Origin: Erythrobasidium yunnanense
Lineage: Eukaryota > Basidiomycota > Cystobasidiomycetes > Erythrobasidiales > Erythrobasidiaceae
Length of the DNA stretch: 64,000 bases
Direction: 5' to 3'
Assembly (NCBI GenBank): GCA_001600175.1
Contig: BCJC01000001.1
Location: forward strand, 2,217,652 to 2,281,651
The position numbers and the translations under genes are program-made. Shown here piece after piece: positions 40,041-51,300 of this stretch. Position 1 is the stretch's first letter, and each line of letters begins with the position of its first letter. The notes below the pieces were generated by a model, which searched no databases, was not told the DNA's origin, and saw only the letters and a program-made list of their open reading frames with translations.

Positions 40041-41834
40041 ATGCTCGCCAATTTGGCCGTTGACAAGTCTCCGGGAGACGATAAACACAAGAAATCAGAT
40101 TACAACGATGAGAGCACTCGAAGCACACCTCGGCAGAGCAGTACATCGTATCAGAACAGACGGCCATCCGTCACATTTGATCTTCCGCCTCTGAGCTACC
40201 ATCCAGGCGATGATCTTCCGCATCAATCTCAATCTGAGCATAGGAAACGCGTATCTACGCATAGCAAGACGAGCAGTATAGGCAGTATAGGTGGACAATC
40301 TATCACCTCTTCCATCTCGTCAAGCGTCAGCTCGAATAGCGCTGCTGCAACACCGACTTCTGCGACATCGCCGGCTAGAAGACAGCTCAGGAAGAAGAAA
40401 CGCGCTTCTACGATATCTTCCTTTACGACTGTCGAGGAGCGTCAGGCTTTTTCGTCTGTAATGCGATTCGGAGTAAAATTGGACTTCAACAAGAGGTCAT
40501 CGAAAAGGATCAGTCAAGGTGAGCATAAGGCTTCAGCAATATGGTACGGATGTTCTTTACTAATGCGTATGTATGAATCAGACTCCCTCAGCAAAGAACT
40601 ACCGCCTTTACCGCATGAAGCGCGAGAGAAACGCGTCTCTGGACGGCTGCCTCTTCCAACTTTCGAGGTCGAAGGTAGTGGGTGGCATCCTAGTGCTCAA
40701 GCAGCTCTTCTGAGTTCTCCGATACACGAGGAGGCCGTTCTTCATATCACGAAGAATGAGGGACGGCGTTCTTCGATGAAGAGCCGGACAGACCTGCCTC
40801 CGCTCCCAAGTAAGGCTGCTCACACTCAGCAACATCGCTATGTCCGACAAAAACAGACAGCACTCAGCTCCGCTCAGCATCTGGCGGAAGTGAAGTGGCA
40901 GACGGAACTATGGCTCAGCATGCTTTGCGCTAGTGACGACGAAGGCGACAACCTCTTTACTCCATCTTTATCCTCATCCTCATCCAATTCTTCTCTGAAC
41001 GGCAAGTCGCCGACACCTTCATCAGACTGCTGCGATCCAGGCTTCTTGGTTCCCCAAAAGCCCTTCCTGGGCGCTCTTCCTGAATTACCTCTGCCTTATA
41101 CATCACCTATACTTCTCCCTCCATTCTCCGATGTGGTAGCACACCCTCTCAACCCCTTCGAAGCGAGTTTTGTAGCGAACCGGAATCGACACGCATCAAG
41201 CTCGGAGATTGTTCTTCCAAATCGTCGAAGAAGTTCTCTTCCCACGCATTCATTGGCGGATAGCGGCGCAGATGGACAGCGAAGACTGGATAAACATCGC
41301 CCTCCTCCGCTTAGCCTTGCGCCCATTCAGGATTCTCCAGCAGAGGAGAACACAGCTGTGCAGACTGCCATTCCGCCTCCTCCTCCTCCGCAATATCGAT
41401 CTCGATCGCTCTCTCATGATCTTCGACCTTTGGATCCACTATCGCTCTACCGTCGTCGTTTCCATCGTTCTTCTCAAGACACGACCGACCTCAGTACTTC
41501 CATTTCACGATCCAGAGAAAACAGCGTATCATCGTCTTCTGCCGCAAGCATGATCTTCACGTCTAGCAATGATAGCAGTATAGATAATGGAAGTAATGGA
41601 AGAAGGTTCTCGAGCGCTACGACGATATCGAGCAATATGCCGAGTCCGAAAAGCCCGAATCATCCTAGGACACCTACGCTGCAGGACCTACTGGGGGAAG
41701 GAGCGGAGAGGGACAAGATGGATGGAAAGGCTGTAAAGCATGGTAGTCGACAAGACTTGGCCTTGTCGGGAAGGCATTCAAAGCAGGGCAGTACGGGAAG
41801 CGTCGAGGTGGTCATGTATGGGGTCGCTCGATGA
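40041..41834 (+). CDS. Ser/Pro-rich disordered protein, function unknown
   Basis: The frame encodes 597 aa unspliced, or 576 aa if the intron 40519-40581 is removed. That segment has a GTGAGC donor, a perfect TACTAAT branch site and an ATCAG acceptor, but is 63 nt long and free of stops, so both forms stay in frame. The protein is low-complexity: SSISSSVSSNSAAATPTSATSPARRQ, runs of Ser at 40970-40995 and Pro runs (IPPPPPPQYRSRSLSHDLRPLDPLSLYRRRF). The segment STISSFTTVEERQAFSSVMRFGVKLDFNKRSSKR is the most ordered part. No known domain. Many SP/TP and RxxS sites suggest a phosphorylated regulator; that is inference from composition. Confidence 0.75.
   Translation: MLANLAVDKSPGDDKHKKSDYNDESTRSTPRQSSTSYQNRRPSVTFDLPPLSYHPGDDLPHQSQSEHRKRVSTHSKTSSIGSIGGQSITSSISSSVSSNSAAATPTSATSPARRQLRKKKRASTISSFTTVEERQAFSSVMRFGVKLDFNKRSSKRISQGEHKASAIWYGCSLLMRMYESDSLSKELPPLPHEAREKRVSGRLPLPTFEVEGSGWHPSAQAALLSSPIHEEAVLHITKNEGRRSSMKSRTDLPPLPSKAAHTQQHRYVRQKQTALSSAQHLAEVKWQTELWLSMLCASDDEGDNLFTPSLSSSSSNSSLNGKSPTPSSDCCDPGFLVPQKPFLGALPELPLPYTSPILLPPFSDVVAHPLNPFEASFVANRNRHASSSEIVLPNRRRSSLPTHSLADSGADGQRRLDKHRPPPLSLAPIQDSPAEENTAVQTAIPPPPPPQYRSRSLSHDLRPLDPLSLYRRRFHRSSQDTTDLSTSISRSRENSVSSSSAASMIFTSSNDSSIDNGSNGRRFSSATTISSNMPSPKSPNHPRTPTLQDLLGEGAERDKMDGKAVKHGSRQDLALSGRHSKQGSTGSVEVVMYGVAR
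40519..40581 (+). other. 63-nt in-frame intron, probably facultative
   Basis: It has consensus donor, TACTAAT branch site and CAG acceptor and is typical in length for this genome. Removal changes SQGEHKASAIWYGCSLLMRMYESDSLSK to SQDSLSK without a frame change. Confidence 0.75.
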
Positions 41835-42624
41835 GGTGTATAAGGTATCGTAAATGCATAAATGTAGCACGGACCTCAAGAATCGCTGTCCTTGTTGATG
41901 TAACAGTAGTTTGTGGAACAGGATCAGCTATGAGATAGCCAAGGTACATGCATGCCATGCCAGTCAGATTTACTTGTACGCAGAATGCTAACAGATCAGA
42001 ACCTTTTCTAATGAGACAGACAACATACTCTAAGCTACTGCTTTCCGAGCCAGCACTTCGCGCGATTCTACTGCCATTGGAAACCGGAAAGAGCATCTAA
42101 ACTTTATAGACGAGCATGTTTTGGGGGGACGATCAGACAGGCAGACGAGATAGAGGAGAGAGAGGGTTTGCACTATTTCACAATGGATGAATGAAGGATG
42201 TCGATTATAGCAACAGAATTCTATCGAGATGCGTTATTCAGTCAGCTTTGTAAAATGAAACAGAAGCGAAAGTGAAAGGGCTGGCTTACCCGGAACTTGG
42301 TATTACAGTACAGGGAATAATGCAAGAGCATGACCAGGAATTCTTGCGATGGTATAGTCAGCGATTTTGCAGAGAGGTCGTAAAAAGCCGCGGCTTCTTC
42401 GGGCGTCGGATTGATACGGAGGAGGAAATTATATGCTGGAGCGCGATGGTACAGCGATACACGGTTGCCGGATGGCAGAATGCAGAGCTAGCAATACCTA
42501 CATCATACAAAGTTGCAAAGTTAGCCGGTGTGCACGTGTACAGTTCAAGCGGACTCTAACTTACCGTGATTAACCGAGAAAGAACGACAGTCTAGCTATG
42601 ATAGCGCGATGATCTCCATGAAGA
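41835..42624. other. Intergenic region between convergent genes
   Basis: The 790 bp between two converging stops hold only short frames without motifs. One plus-strand frame (42272-42559) is open for 95 codons, but its composition gives no reason to call it. Confidence 0.45.
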
Positions 42625-43557
42625 TCATGATGCGGTGAAGACGTGATACTGCTGCTGCTGTTGCTGCCGCGTCCTGCTCCTAGTCATAGGCGGTTCTATC
42701 CTCTGTGTAACGTTACCGCCACCAGAACCTCCCGGTGATCCGGCGCTCCCTTCCTTTTCCGAGAGTGTCGAAGGAGGAGAAGTAGATGTGAATGGCATAG
42801 ATGAATGATGTTGTTGTGTGAATTGTTGTTGTCCCTCGTCTTCCGGAATATCCTCCATGAGATCTATGCTCGGATTCCGATTGTGCGACAGACTGGGACG
42901 ATGCCGGCCATTGCGTGCAGTCGGAATAGTATATTCTTGTTGTTGTTGATGGTTGTAATGATGTCCATTGGTCTGATCCTCGGAAGATTCATCCATGTCC
43001 ATGCTGTTGCTACTCGTTGAAGCTTGCCCATCTCCTCCACCATTGCTGAGCGACCTCAGGTAGTCTCTATCCAAGCTAACATCTCTTCTCTTGTTGATGT
43101 TATTGTTGTACTGCCCATTGCTCACATCAAAGTAAGGGCCGTTCGGGTAATAGCCGTTGTTGTCAAAGTTTCCTCCACCTTGCAGCTCGAGAGACTTGCT
43201 GAAGGTAGGTGTGTTGGGCGGCGGTTGCTGTTGCTGATACTGATACTGCTGCCAACTCTGTTGCTGCTGAGGAATAGCCCAAGCTCCGTTGAATCTTGCT
43301 GCACCAGCAGGATCGGGATGATGAGGACCCGCTGCCGCCGCCGAAGCTGCAAACATGGCCTTGATAGTAGCTAGATCTCTCTCAGTCTGGCCTTCAACGC
43401 CAAAGCTGGCCAACGAAGCCAGCAAGTCGTCGTCGCTGTACCCAGAACTTGATCCGGTGCCATTCGACCCGGACGACGGCGCCATCGTCTGGTGATGATG
43501 GTGGTGAGGGTAGAAGTGCTGCTGCTGCCTGTCGAGGAGCGTCAATCCTGCAGACAT
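42625..43557 (-). CDS. Gln/Asn/His-rich prion-like protein
   Basis: The single exon from ATG 43557 encodes 310 aa; a frame open upstream to 43650 adds 31 residues that look like 5' leader. The N-terminus MSAGLTLLDRQQQHFYPHHHHHQTM is followed by a short ordered piece, DDDLLASLASFGVEGQTERDLATIKAMFAASAAA. Next come QQQQSWQQYQYQQQQ, Asn/Gly/Tyr-rich stretches (FDNNGYYPNGPYFDVSNGQYNNNINKRRD), QQQQEY, QQQFTQQHHSS and a final RSRTRQQQQQQYHVF. Composition matches prion-like, phase-separating domains of RNA-binding or transcription proteins, but no RNA-binding domain is present. Function unknown. It is divergent from the tubulin cofactor C gene. Confidence 0.75.
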   Translation of the reverse strand: MSAGLTLLDRQQQHFYPHHHHHQTMAPSSGSNGTGSSSGYSDDDLLASLASFGVEGQTERDLATIKAMFAASAAAAGPHHPDPAGAARFNGAWAIPQQQQSWQQYQYQQQQPPPNTPTFSKSLELQGGGNFDNNGYYPNGPYFDVSNGQYNNNINKRRDVSLDRDYLRSLSNGGGDGQASTSSNSMDMDESSEDQTNGHHYNHQQQQEYTIPTARNGRHRPSLSHNRNPSIDLMEDIPEDEGQQQFTQQHHSSMPFTSTSPPSTLSEKEGSAGSPGGSGGGNVTQRIEPPMTRSRTRQQQQQQYHVFTAS

Positions 43558-43671
43558 CCGTACGCCAGAAGTTGGTTTAAGACTTGATTGAAATATGAGT
43601 AAGGAAGAGAAAGAAAGAAAGTCTTGAATTGCAAATAGCCGGGTTATCATCAGTGTTGAATTGACCGAGAA

Positions 43672-44737
43672 TTACAATGATGTGGGAAAGTCAAGCAAGA
43701 GGTAAAGCAGCGATGGTATATACATCTACAGAATTTAAAGCTTACATCTGCATGTCAAACCAGACCTCGCAGACGCATTGACTGGCGCAAATAAAGCAGA
43801 CTTTTCGCGGGCTGAATGTCAGGAAAAGCTAGCACAGCTGCGACGCGATATCTACAGTAAAGATGATGATCAACAATCACTGCTGCCTGCGTATCAACAG
43901 CGAAAACGTCAAGAGGTCTGGGGTTGATTCTACCGAATCCGTGTGGGTTTCCGAGCTGATTTGGTCTTCTTATCTGTCGCAGACCCTCAAATCGCTGGAA
44001 GATCAGCTGAAAGCTTCACAACCAACTGCTCAGTCCAAGTTCTCATTCAAGAAGCAGGCAGCTCAGCCTTTGTCCGAGAAGCCCGCCGTCCTTGACAAAG
44101 AATCGGGGTTGCAAGATGACCCACCACAATACGCTGAAGTACCCCAGACGCGTCAGAAGCACATCATACACTCCTCACCTACTACTGCCTCCGCTTCTGC
44201 TCTATTCCACCAGAACCTCTCACGATGTCTGCTTGATCTGCGATCTGGCCCAATACCATCGCTCTACCTGAAGGATCTGGAAGACACAGTCGTAGTCGCT
44301 TCTGATGTTCAGGGAAGTGTCCTTGTGCACAATGCGAAAAACTGCCTGTTCGCCATAAACTGTCATCAGGTATGCCCAAGCGCTGTCAAACAACCTGCAA
44401 TATCGCTAAAGATACCACATTCAAGCAGTTCAGGATACACTCATCCTCATCCACAAAGATCATCATCAATGCGCGAAGCACACCAGTCATAGAAGACTGC
44501 CAATCCCTAAGCTTTGCTTTCCTATCTCCCGATGGCACGCCCAAAGCTATAGATCAAGGCACCGCAGTAGTCGAAGACTTCAATACTCCTAATCAACAAG
44601 ATACAGAAGAAGCGGCGTGGACGTATTTCGACTCCGAACAAGCAAGACAGAAATACATCCTGTTTGCGAACCTCCCGGCGGACGAGATGGAGGCAGGACA
44701 AGTGGAACAGATCCTCTCTTTCCTCCTGTCGCCGTGA
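43672..44737 (+). CDS. Tubulin-folding cofactor C (TBCC)
   Basis: TBCC joins the tubulin-cofactor D/E complex and triggers GTP hydrolysis to release folded alpha/beta-tubulin. An N-terminal helical part is read as LADALTGANKADFSRAECQEKLAQLRRDIYSKDDDQQSLLPAYQQRKRQE, then after a ~70-bp intron TLKSLEDQLKASQPTAQSKFSFKKQ. The C-terminal beta-helix domain reads LKDLEDTVVVASDVQGSVLVHNAKNCLFAINCHQ and, after a ~58-bp intron, FRIHSSSSTKIIINARSTPVIEDCQSLSFAFL, then ILFANLPADEMEAGQVEQILSFLLSP with stop 44737. The catalytic Arg that TBCC uses in a Q(L/F)R motif is present as CHQ-FR, split by the intron. The first coding exon is uncertain; ATG 43678 (MMWESQAR) is a candidate but its splice to the next exon was not resolved. 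Confidence 0.88.
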
Positions 44738-45143
44738 AACACTACCGTTTTTACAGCACTCTACGGACGCTATACTCCTTCTATACTATGGACAACTGCC
44801 GATCACTTGCCTACTACAACCGCCCGGCAGCCACTGCTAGTACACCGCGCACACGCATCTCGACGTACAATATGTCACAGACCGTACTGGCTCCTCTTTG
44901 CGAGATAATTGTCCCGCTCCTCTGGCTTGAGCGCCATGGCGTAATCAAAGCTTCTGACGGCAGCATCTGGAAGTCGAGGGTAAACAAGAGGCGGGTCAGC
45001 AAGACATCAACATGGAGAGGGGAGACTGGAGGATCATTCACCGTATTGGCCAGTCTCGGCCTGTAGTATCGCAAGCACGCAACTTTATCGAATCATACGT
45101 GAGCAACAAGAAAGTGCGGCGGCAAGAGGGACCTCGCGACTCA
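44738..45143. other. Convergent intergenic region
   Basis: A 406-bp gap between converging genes. Frames are open on both strands for ~85-150 codons, but they lack motifs and overlap each other. I call no gene. Confidence 0.45.
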
Positions 45144-47153
45144 CTAGAACTCTCCTGTATCCTTCACAACCTTCGGCCTTACCTTTTGGGCTATGTCAAA
45201 GTCGGCCAGAGCTTCTTGGTAGCGTTGCAGCGCAAAGTTGGCCATTCCTGCAGATCGAGGAAATGATACTTTGTCACCCACCATTAGGCGTAAGGGTGAT
45301 GAAGAGCCACACTTACCCCGCAAGAAGAAAGGATCATAAGCATGATGTGGCATAGTGACTTTCTGTACATCTGGATCCGCCTCGTGTCCAGCTTCTCCCG
45401 GCACCGCAAGATCTTCTCCATTCTTGGATCTCGAAACAACCATCACTGCGCTCGTCAACTCGGACAAGCCTTGATCTACTTTCTTCTTGCCGCTTCCTTC
45501 TCCGTCGTGGTCTGGACCTTGGAAGTACAGACCTTGGTGCACTAGAGCAATGCCGAGACAGGCTACGTTGTAGGGATCGAATGGACGGAGCGATTGTGCC
45601 ATCTCGAAAGACTGGACAGCGTTCTCGATTTCTCCGAGCTGGACGGGAGGACACCATCATCATTAGTCACCTGTGCCCTGAAGGAACCTTCAAACGGTCT
45701 TACGGAGCTATGGGCCCACCCCTTGGCTATGAGATCCAGATCGCGATTCTCGTCAGCCAGCATACTGCAATAGGAGGCTTAGCCTTTCCCACCACAAAGA
45801 ACGGGCTACGCACCTTTGGGAGCCTCCGCCGGTCTCGAGAGCCCTCTTGACCTCCTCTAGATCCCCTTGCGCAGCTTCGAACTCGCCCTTTCCCGCTCGT
45901 ATCGTTGCCCGCAGACTTAGCGTAAGCGGATCTGCCTCGGTCTGTTTTATCACACTATCGATATCCGCAAGAGCGCCTTCCACATCGCGCATCTCCGCAA
46001 GAGCCAATGACCGGTATCGCAGACTGTCCAGGTTCGGCACCTGGACTAGGGATGTCTGCTTCGATGTCTTGATCGCTAGATCGAGATCGTCTTTGGCTTC
46101 TTTAAGGCTCCGCAGACGGTAGTTTAGGAGCGCTCTGCGTGTGCGCACTTCGATGTCTTCAGCATTCCACTGCAAGACGCTCGAAAGTCGTCGTATGCAA
46201 TCGAGCATATCCGCTGCGTCCGTACTAGTGCACAGCTCAATCGCTTGCTGTACGCCGCATGGAAGATCAGCCTATACGTCCAACCTCACATTTCAGTTCT
46301 CGCTTACCCATCGGTAGGCAGCACGCTTCTGCCCGAACTCGGCTTTGCGAGAAGGATTGGCGGAGTGAACCGCCTCCCGCAACTGTATCACGTCTCCTAG
46401 ACTGTACGGAACTAGTCGGTACATGTTAAAGCAAAGCTGCTTGAACTCACATCGTAATGTTCGACACTATATCGCTGATGGCCTCGAGCAGAGACCACCG
46501 ATCGTGGACTGGCAGAACGACGTCAGCCACCTACCGAAGTACAGCATTCAGTGGACCATACTCAAGCCGTCAGAGCCCAAGACTGGGTCGACTAAATATG
46601 CGTTTGTCAAGGCGTCGCGAGCATTGAAGGCGATAATGGAGGAGCTGCCTATACGATCCGAGCTGCGCGTACTTGACGTGCCACTGCTTGAAGGCTGGGA
46701 ACTTCCAACCGATCGAGGCGTAAGGGCTGTACTGCCGCTACTTCGCGGGTTACTTGCCCGCGAAACAGTCAAGGTCCGGTTTAGATCGGTAACGCTGGGC
46801 ACGAAGGATGGTCGGAAGTCATACTCCTCCTCATTCGAAGTTGGCCGATCTCTGGTGCTGCTTAGCTGAGAGCTAGAAGTTGCAGCTGGACCCTCTGGAT
46901 CCAATGGATCGTTGACAGTCGAGGGAGATGCTGGCCGCCAAAGCGAGCTCATCGAAGCTAAGAGGGAATTGTTAGACAGCTTGATGGACGCAATGCTCTG
47001 CAATATACCGTTTTGTGAAGCGAAGTTATCCGCAACTAGCCTGGTGAGACTGCGAGATCTGGCATCCTCTTCTTGCTTCGACTGTGCTGACGCGGCGTAC
47101 ACATTCAGTATCTGTGCTACAGTATCAGAGATTGACCTTTCAGAAATTTTCAT
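45144..47153 (-). CDS. Unrecognised protein with C-terminal TPR-like helical repeats
   Basis: From ATG 47153 the N-terminal ~200 residues are Ser/Thr/Pro-rich (MKISERSISDTVAQILNVYAASAQSKQEEDARSRS...). A 53-bp intron (GTATGG...TGCCAG) joins VDPVLGSDGL to IHDRWSLLEAISDIVSNIT. A second (GTGAGT...CGACTAG, about 46411-46450) leads to IPYSLGDVIQLREAVHSANPSRKAEFGQKRAAYRW. Further exons form paired helices like tetratricopeptide repeats: RRALLNYRLRSLKEAKDDLDLAIKTSK, LRYRSLALAEMRDVEGALADIDSVIKQTEADPLTLSLRATIRAGKGEFEAAQGDLEEVKRAL, LGEIENAVQSFEMAQSLRPFDPYNVACLGIALVHQG, and MANFALQRYQEALADFDIAQKVRP before the stop at 45144. TPRs mediate protein-protein contacts. I do not recognise the family. The gene upstream ends only 84 bp before this start, so a single larger gene is possible. 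Confidence 0.7.
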
Positions 47154-47236
47154 CGGCTTACAATCGTGATGGTCCGGGCCGCCGCACTAGCGCAAGGTCA
47201 GTCTGGCATTCTCGTCAGACACTCTGGCCGCTTACT

Positions 47237-48087
47237 TTACCTTGATTCAAAGTCTGGAACGGCATCCTGTAGCTCCACTCTTTCCTCCTTTACATGCTGG
47301 GCAGCAGCTTCGAGTCCTGCTATTGAAGCTCTGGCAGCCCAAGACTCTAGCTTATCGCCGTTCACTTCGCAAGGCTCATATGTGACAATGCCGGAAAGCG
47401 AAGAGTTGGAAAGCCCTTCGCTATACAGTCGCCAAGTCAGCTGCTTGCCGGACGTATCGGTAAAAGATGGGGTACTTACAAAGCCAGACAAGCCAGACAC
47501 ATCCAGACGGTGTATCTGATGTAAAACAAATGTGTTAGACTAACCTGATTAAGGAAACCCCGTCTGCGAACGTGTAGACTGCTCGTTCTCGAAGATCCTC
47601 GACGTATTCGCTTGTCGTTGCCAGAGGCCAATCATTCTTGATGGACTCGCCGTTGTCGACTATGACACCTTGTAGAGATGCGAAACCATGCAGAAGCGCG
47701 CCAGAAACTCCATCATCCCGCCAGATTTCGTGCCTTGCCCTTACGCGGTCGCGCAAGGATTCCAAGACTTCGCTGAGCTCATCAAACTGGTCGCATAGAT
47801 CTTGACGGTTCGGGCTGAGCTTCGCGTGGTGTGCAGAGAACTCTGAAGGAGCACAAAGGGCGCTTCGTCAAGTCTGGCTGGCCTCGAGTAGGATGGGCTG
47901 CTTAAACGGACCGCGAAGGAGGGCACTTATGTCCTGTACGCGGAATGCGAGATTGTCTACCAAATTGAAGGCTGCCATTCGAACATCGGACTGCAGAAAA
48001 GCTTTGCTGCTGGAGCGCGCGCACAGACGTAAACAGCTTGTTTGGGCCGATAAGGCGGACGTCAAAAGCGGCTATAAGCCTGGTCAT
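47237..48087 (-). CDS. Unrecognised helical protein
   Basis: The likely start is MTRLIAAFD at 48087, spliced to SDVRMAAFNLVDNLAFRVQDI and then, by an ~84-bp intron, to KFSAHHAKLSPNRQDLCDQFDELSEVLESLRDRVRARHEIWRDDGVSGALLHGFASLQGVIVDNGESIKNDWPLATTSEYVEDLRERAVYTFADGVSLIR. Another intron near 47502-47545 precedes GLSGF...SLSGIVTYEPCEVNGDKLESWAARASIAGLEAAAQHVKEERVELQDAVPDFESR and a stop at 47237. The product is about 230 aa, mainly helical, without a membrane span. The stop overlaps a possible donor (AGGTAA), so the coding sequence might continue into the TPR-like gene 84 bp downstream, making one protein of ~800 aa. No family assigned. Confidence 0.6.
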
Positions 48088-48314
48088 GTCCAATCCTGAG
48101 TGCAAGCTGTGCTGACGTGGATGCAAGGCGTCTGTACTGAAACAAGCCTTTGCTACATCTGGGCGTCAGGTTGCGTTGCGAAATGAGCTGCATACAGCGA
48201 ACGAAATGTGCCAAAGCGACCTCTAATTGCTATATGCGAGTGAGAAGAAAGACGAGCTGCAGCAGACCAGACTAGTTGAGGTAGAAAACGAGGGGTGATA
48301 GATCGGAAAAGGCT

Positions 48315-51300
48315 TTACAGCTGACCCTGTAGGACAGAATCAATAGACTGATTGAGAAATGCCTTCCTAGACGTTAAATCTGCTTGTGGAAACTGTGCAG
48401 CCATGGCTTCTCTGGTCGTGCGCTTAGTGACTTGCAGAAGATCCTGTGTACGAAGATAGTTGCGGAGCGCAGTCACAAGCTCTGTATCCGTGGGATTGGC
48501 AGGGTCTGCAGCCATTGGCGGCTGCGCTTGTTGTTGATGATCGGCAAACGGATTTTGTCCAGCTTGACTAGCCAGAGAATAGGAGCTAGCGTGTCCCGGT
48601 CCTGCCCACTGAGCGAGACTGTATGCTGAGTTCCGTGCGCTCATCGAAGGCGGAGCTGCATAAGGCTGCGTAGGCACAGGCATTCCAAGCATACTGCCCG
48701 GAGCGTTGCTGAAGCCGCCAAACGACATCTGACTCTGCCGGAATGGAGCGATCGGCGGTCTGTACCCGCCTATATCGCTGCCTGCAGCAGAGCCGCTGGG
48801 AGAGTGATAGCCACCAGGGACAGGCTGGTTAAAAGGAGAGAAAGCTGGCTGAGGTCCGGCGGGATAGTTTAGTAGGGTAGCAGCTCTTGAGCCAGGCCGT
48901 GACGCGAAGTCTCCGTAGGCGACGGATGCAGAGGGACTGTGCATCTTGCGAGGAGCGAGACTGAAGCCAGCTTCCGAAGGTTGAGGCGAATGTCCAGCGA
49001 CCTTCGTTTGCGTCTCCCAGGCCTGCTGCTGATAGTCTGAGAATTTGCGCAGTGGAATCATAGAATCGTCGAAGTGATCGTCGTCACCAGCGAGGATCTT
49101 CTTGTTCTTGCCTTCGCCGACGACAACTCTGGTATTTCCCCACTGTTTGATCGCATGTCAGCAATGATCCGCATGCATAGGCAATCCGTGACATACACTG
49201 AAGTCGTCGAAGTGCCAGAATGCGTAGAGAGGCAAGAAGAACGAATAGACACTGCGACGATAATAAGCAACTGTTCAGGGCAAGGCCAGCATCATATCAC
49301 TCACGGGTAGGCTAAGATATAGATGACCAGCCAGCCCAAGAACTGCCATTGGCGCTTTAGTAAGAAGATAATGACCTAGAGAAATCAAATGTGAGCATAC
49401 GTCTACCCGGTTCCTCTGTGAGAATAGCTTACTTGTAGACCGTAGACAGCTCCAATCATGATGAGGGAGATGATGGGGATCTGACCAGTGCCAGTAGCAA
49501 CCGTGACTATCAGGTATACCAGATAGATCGTAGTGGCCGGTAACATGATTGTACCGAGCAGCTGGACCGCAGTTTAAGCCCGATGTTCGGCAGAGAAAAG
49601 TTATTGATCACTTACATCAATCATGACGATAAAGCGCATGCTAAAGCAGCAGAACTGCGGTTTCATTCATCAGCGTTTGATTCGTGTACTAGACAAGCAG
49701 GACAGCCTGCTTACTCCGCAGAGATCCTTCAATGCGACCAGTTCGAAAAGGTTATGCACAGTAGAGTTGATCCATCTTCGTCGCTGTGATAGCAAGATGT
49801 TCCACTTCTCGGGAGCAGCAGTCATAGCCCGCGCGTCTGACGCGAACTTTGTCTTGAAAAGAGGGAAGTGCTTCAGAATGAGCGTAGTGAGATAACGATC
49901 TTCTCCCAAATGCAGCAGATTCTTCTTGTGCAGTGTATCCACCTCATTCTCTGCATAATCGTCTATAACCAGATTCGAGATGAGGAGGGGTCTGCCCTTG
50001 TCTGCTGTTCTAAGCCGGAACATGGTGAAACAACCGGGAAGACACGTAACAGATCCAAAGAGACTATGTGATGGAATGTAAGTCAGAATATCGGCAAGCA
50101 TAACCATGAGACGCACCTCTCGAAAGCCTTAGCAAGATGATGCGAGATGTAGTATTCGTAAACCTGGATCATAGTCCACCAAGATTCTTGTTCATTCGAG
50201 AGCTTCGTTTCTCCACAAATACCAACGATTGAAGTATCTTCCGCGGTTGTTGCGACCAAGCGATTTAGCGAGTCTGGCATGACCTCCGTGTCGGCATCGA
50301 CGGTAAGCAGATACTCGTACAGGGATGGATCTACTCCGATGACGTTCTTGATCTGATGATAGATCTCCAGCTCGAGAGGCGACATTTCAGAATCGAAGTG
50401 AACCCGATTCAGGAATCGCATAAGCAGAATCTGCGAATCTCGCTTTCCACGATTGCCCGGTCGAGAGCGCTCGCTAGGCTTGCCAACCTTGACGACCACG
50501 ACATATGGCATAAGGTGGCCCTCAAATTCGTAAAGACCGGAATAGACTTTGCCCTGTGAATTCGGTTCTTAGCGTTGGTCCATCAGGGCGAGAAAGAAAG
50601 CAACTTACATAGTTCAGTTGTCGGTTACCCTGTCCAAGTGACTTGAACAGAAGGGGATCAGGATCCAGGTTCTCGACACCCAGAATGTCCAGCACGATCC
50701 GTGGAGTAGGACGGTCGTTTCCGCTACCAACGATCATACCATCGCAAATGACGAACAGCAACTTGCGCTTATCATCATATTTCAGATTGGCTAGCGAGTC
50801 TATGGTCTTCTTGAGCGATTCCTCGCCTTCCGTATAGCACGGCACCTGGACTCATCTTAGCTTGATTTTCGGTCCCCGCGTGCGTGTATGCTACTCACTT
50901 GGCAAATGACGAATTTGTCCTGCAGTTCCGGATTGCGCTTCTTTGTAATCTGAAGAGCCGCAAGGAACTTCGCTCCAATCGTAGCGATGAGGATCACGGA
51001 GAAGGCCAGCAGGAAGTAGCTCTGTACTGTGCATCTTGGTGTCGTCCTGAAGTCAAACTCCCCTCTGTAGAATGTGTTTTGCAGGCAGTTCATAGTAGCT
51101 GCTTTCAAGGTCGAGTTAAGTGCCGACGAGCTCAGTCCATCGATGGCTGCAGTAATATCTTGCCCGACTTGTTCTTGGAAGATGTCTGTCACTGCTGTTG
51201 GCAGGAACTGATAAGTCTGATCGTCATTCATGGAAGAGACAGTGTAGATATAGTCCGAGCTTCGTAGAGCGAGTATCGATCAGTATTGCTGTCGCTATAT

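Noticed and set aside
44617-45074. Open frames on both strands after the TBCC stop
   Set aside because: They overlap each other, show no domain and differ from the residue mix of confirmed genes here.
46423-46869. Plus-strand frame of 148 codons
   Set aside because: It is antisense to exons of the TPR-like gene and has no supporting motif.
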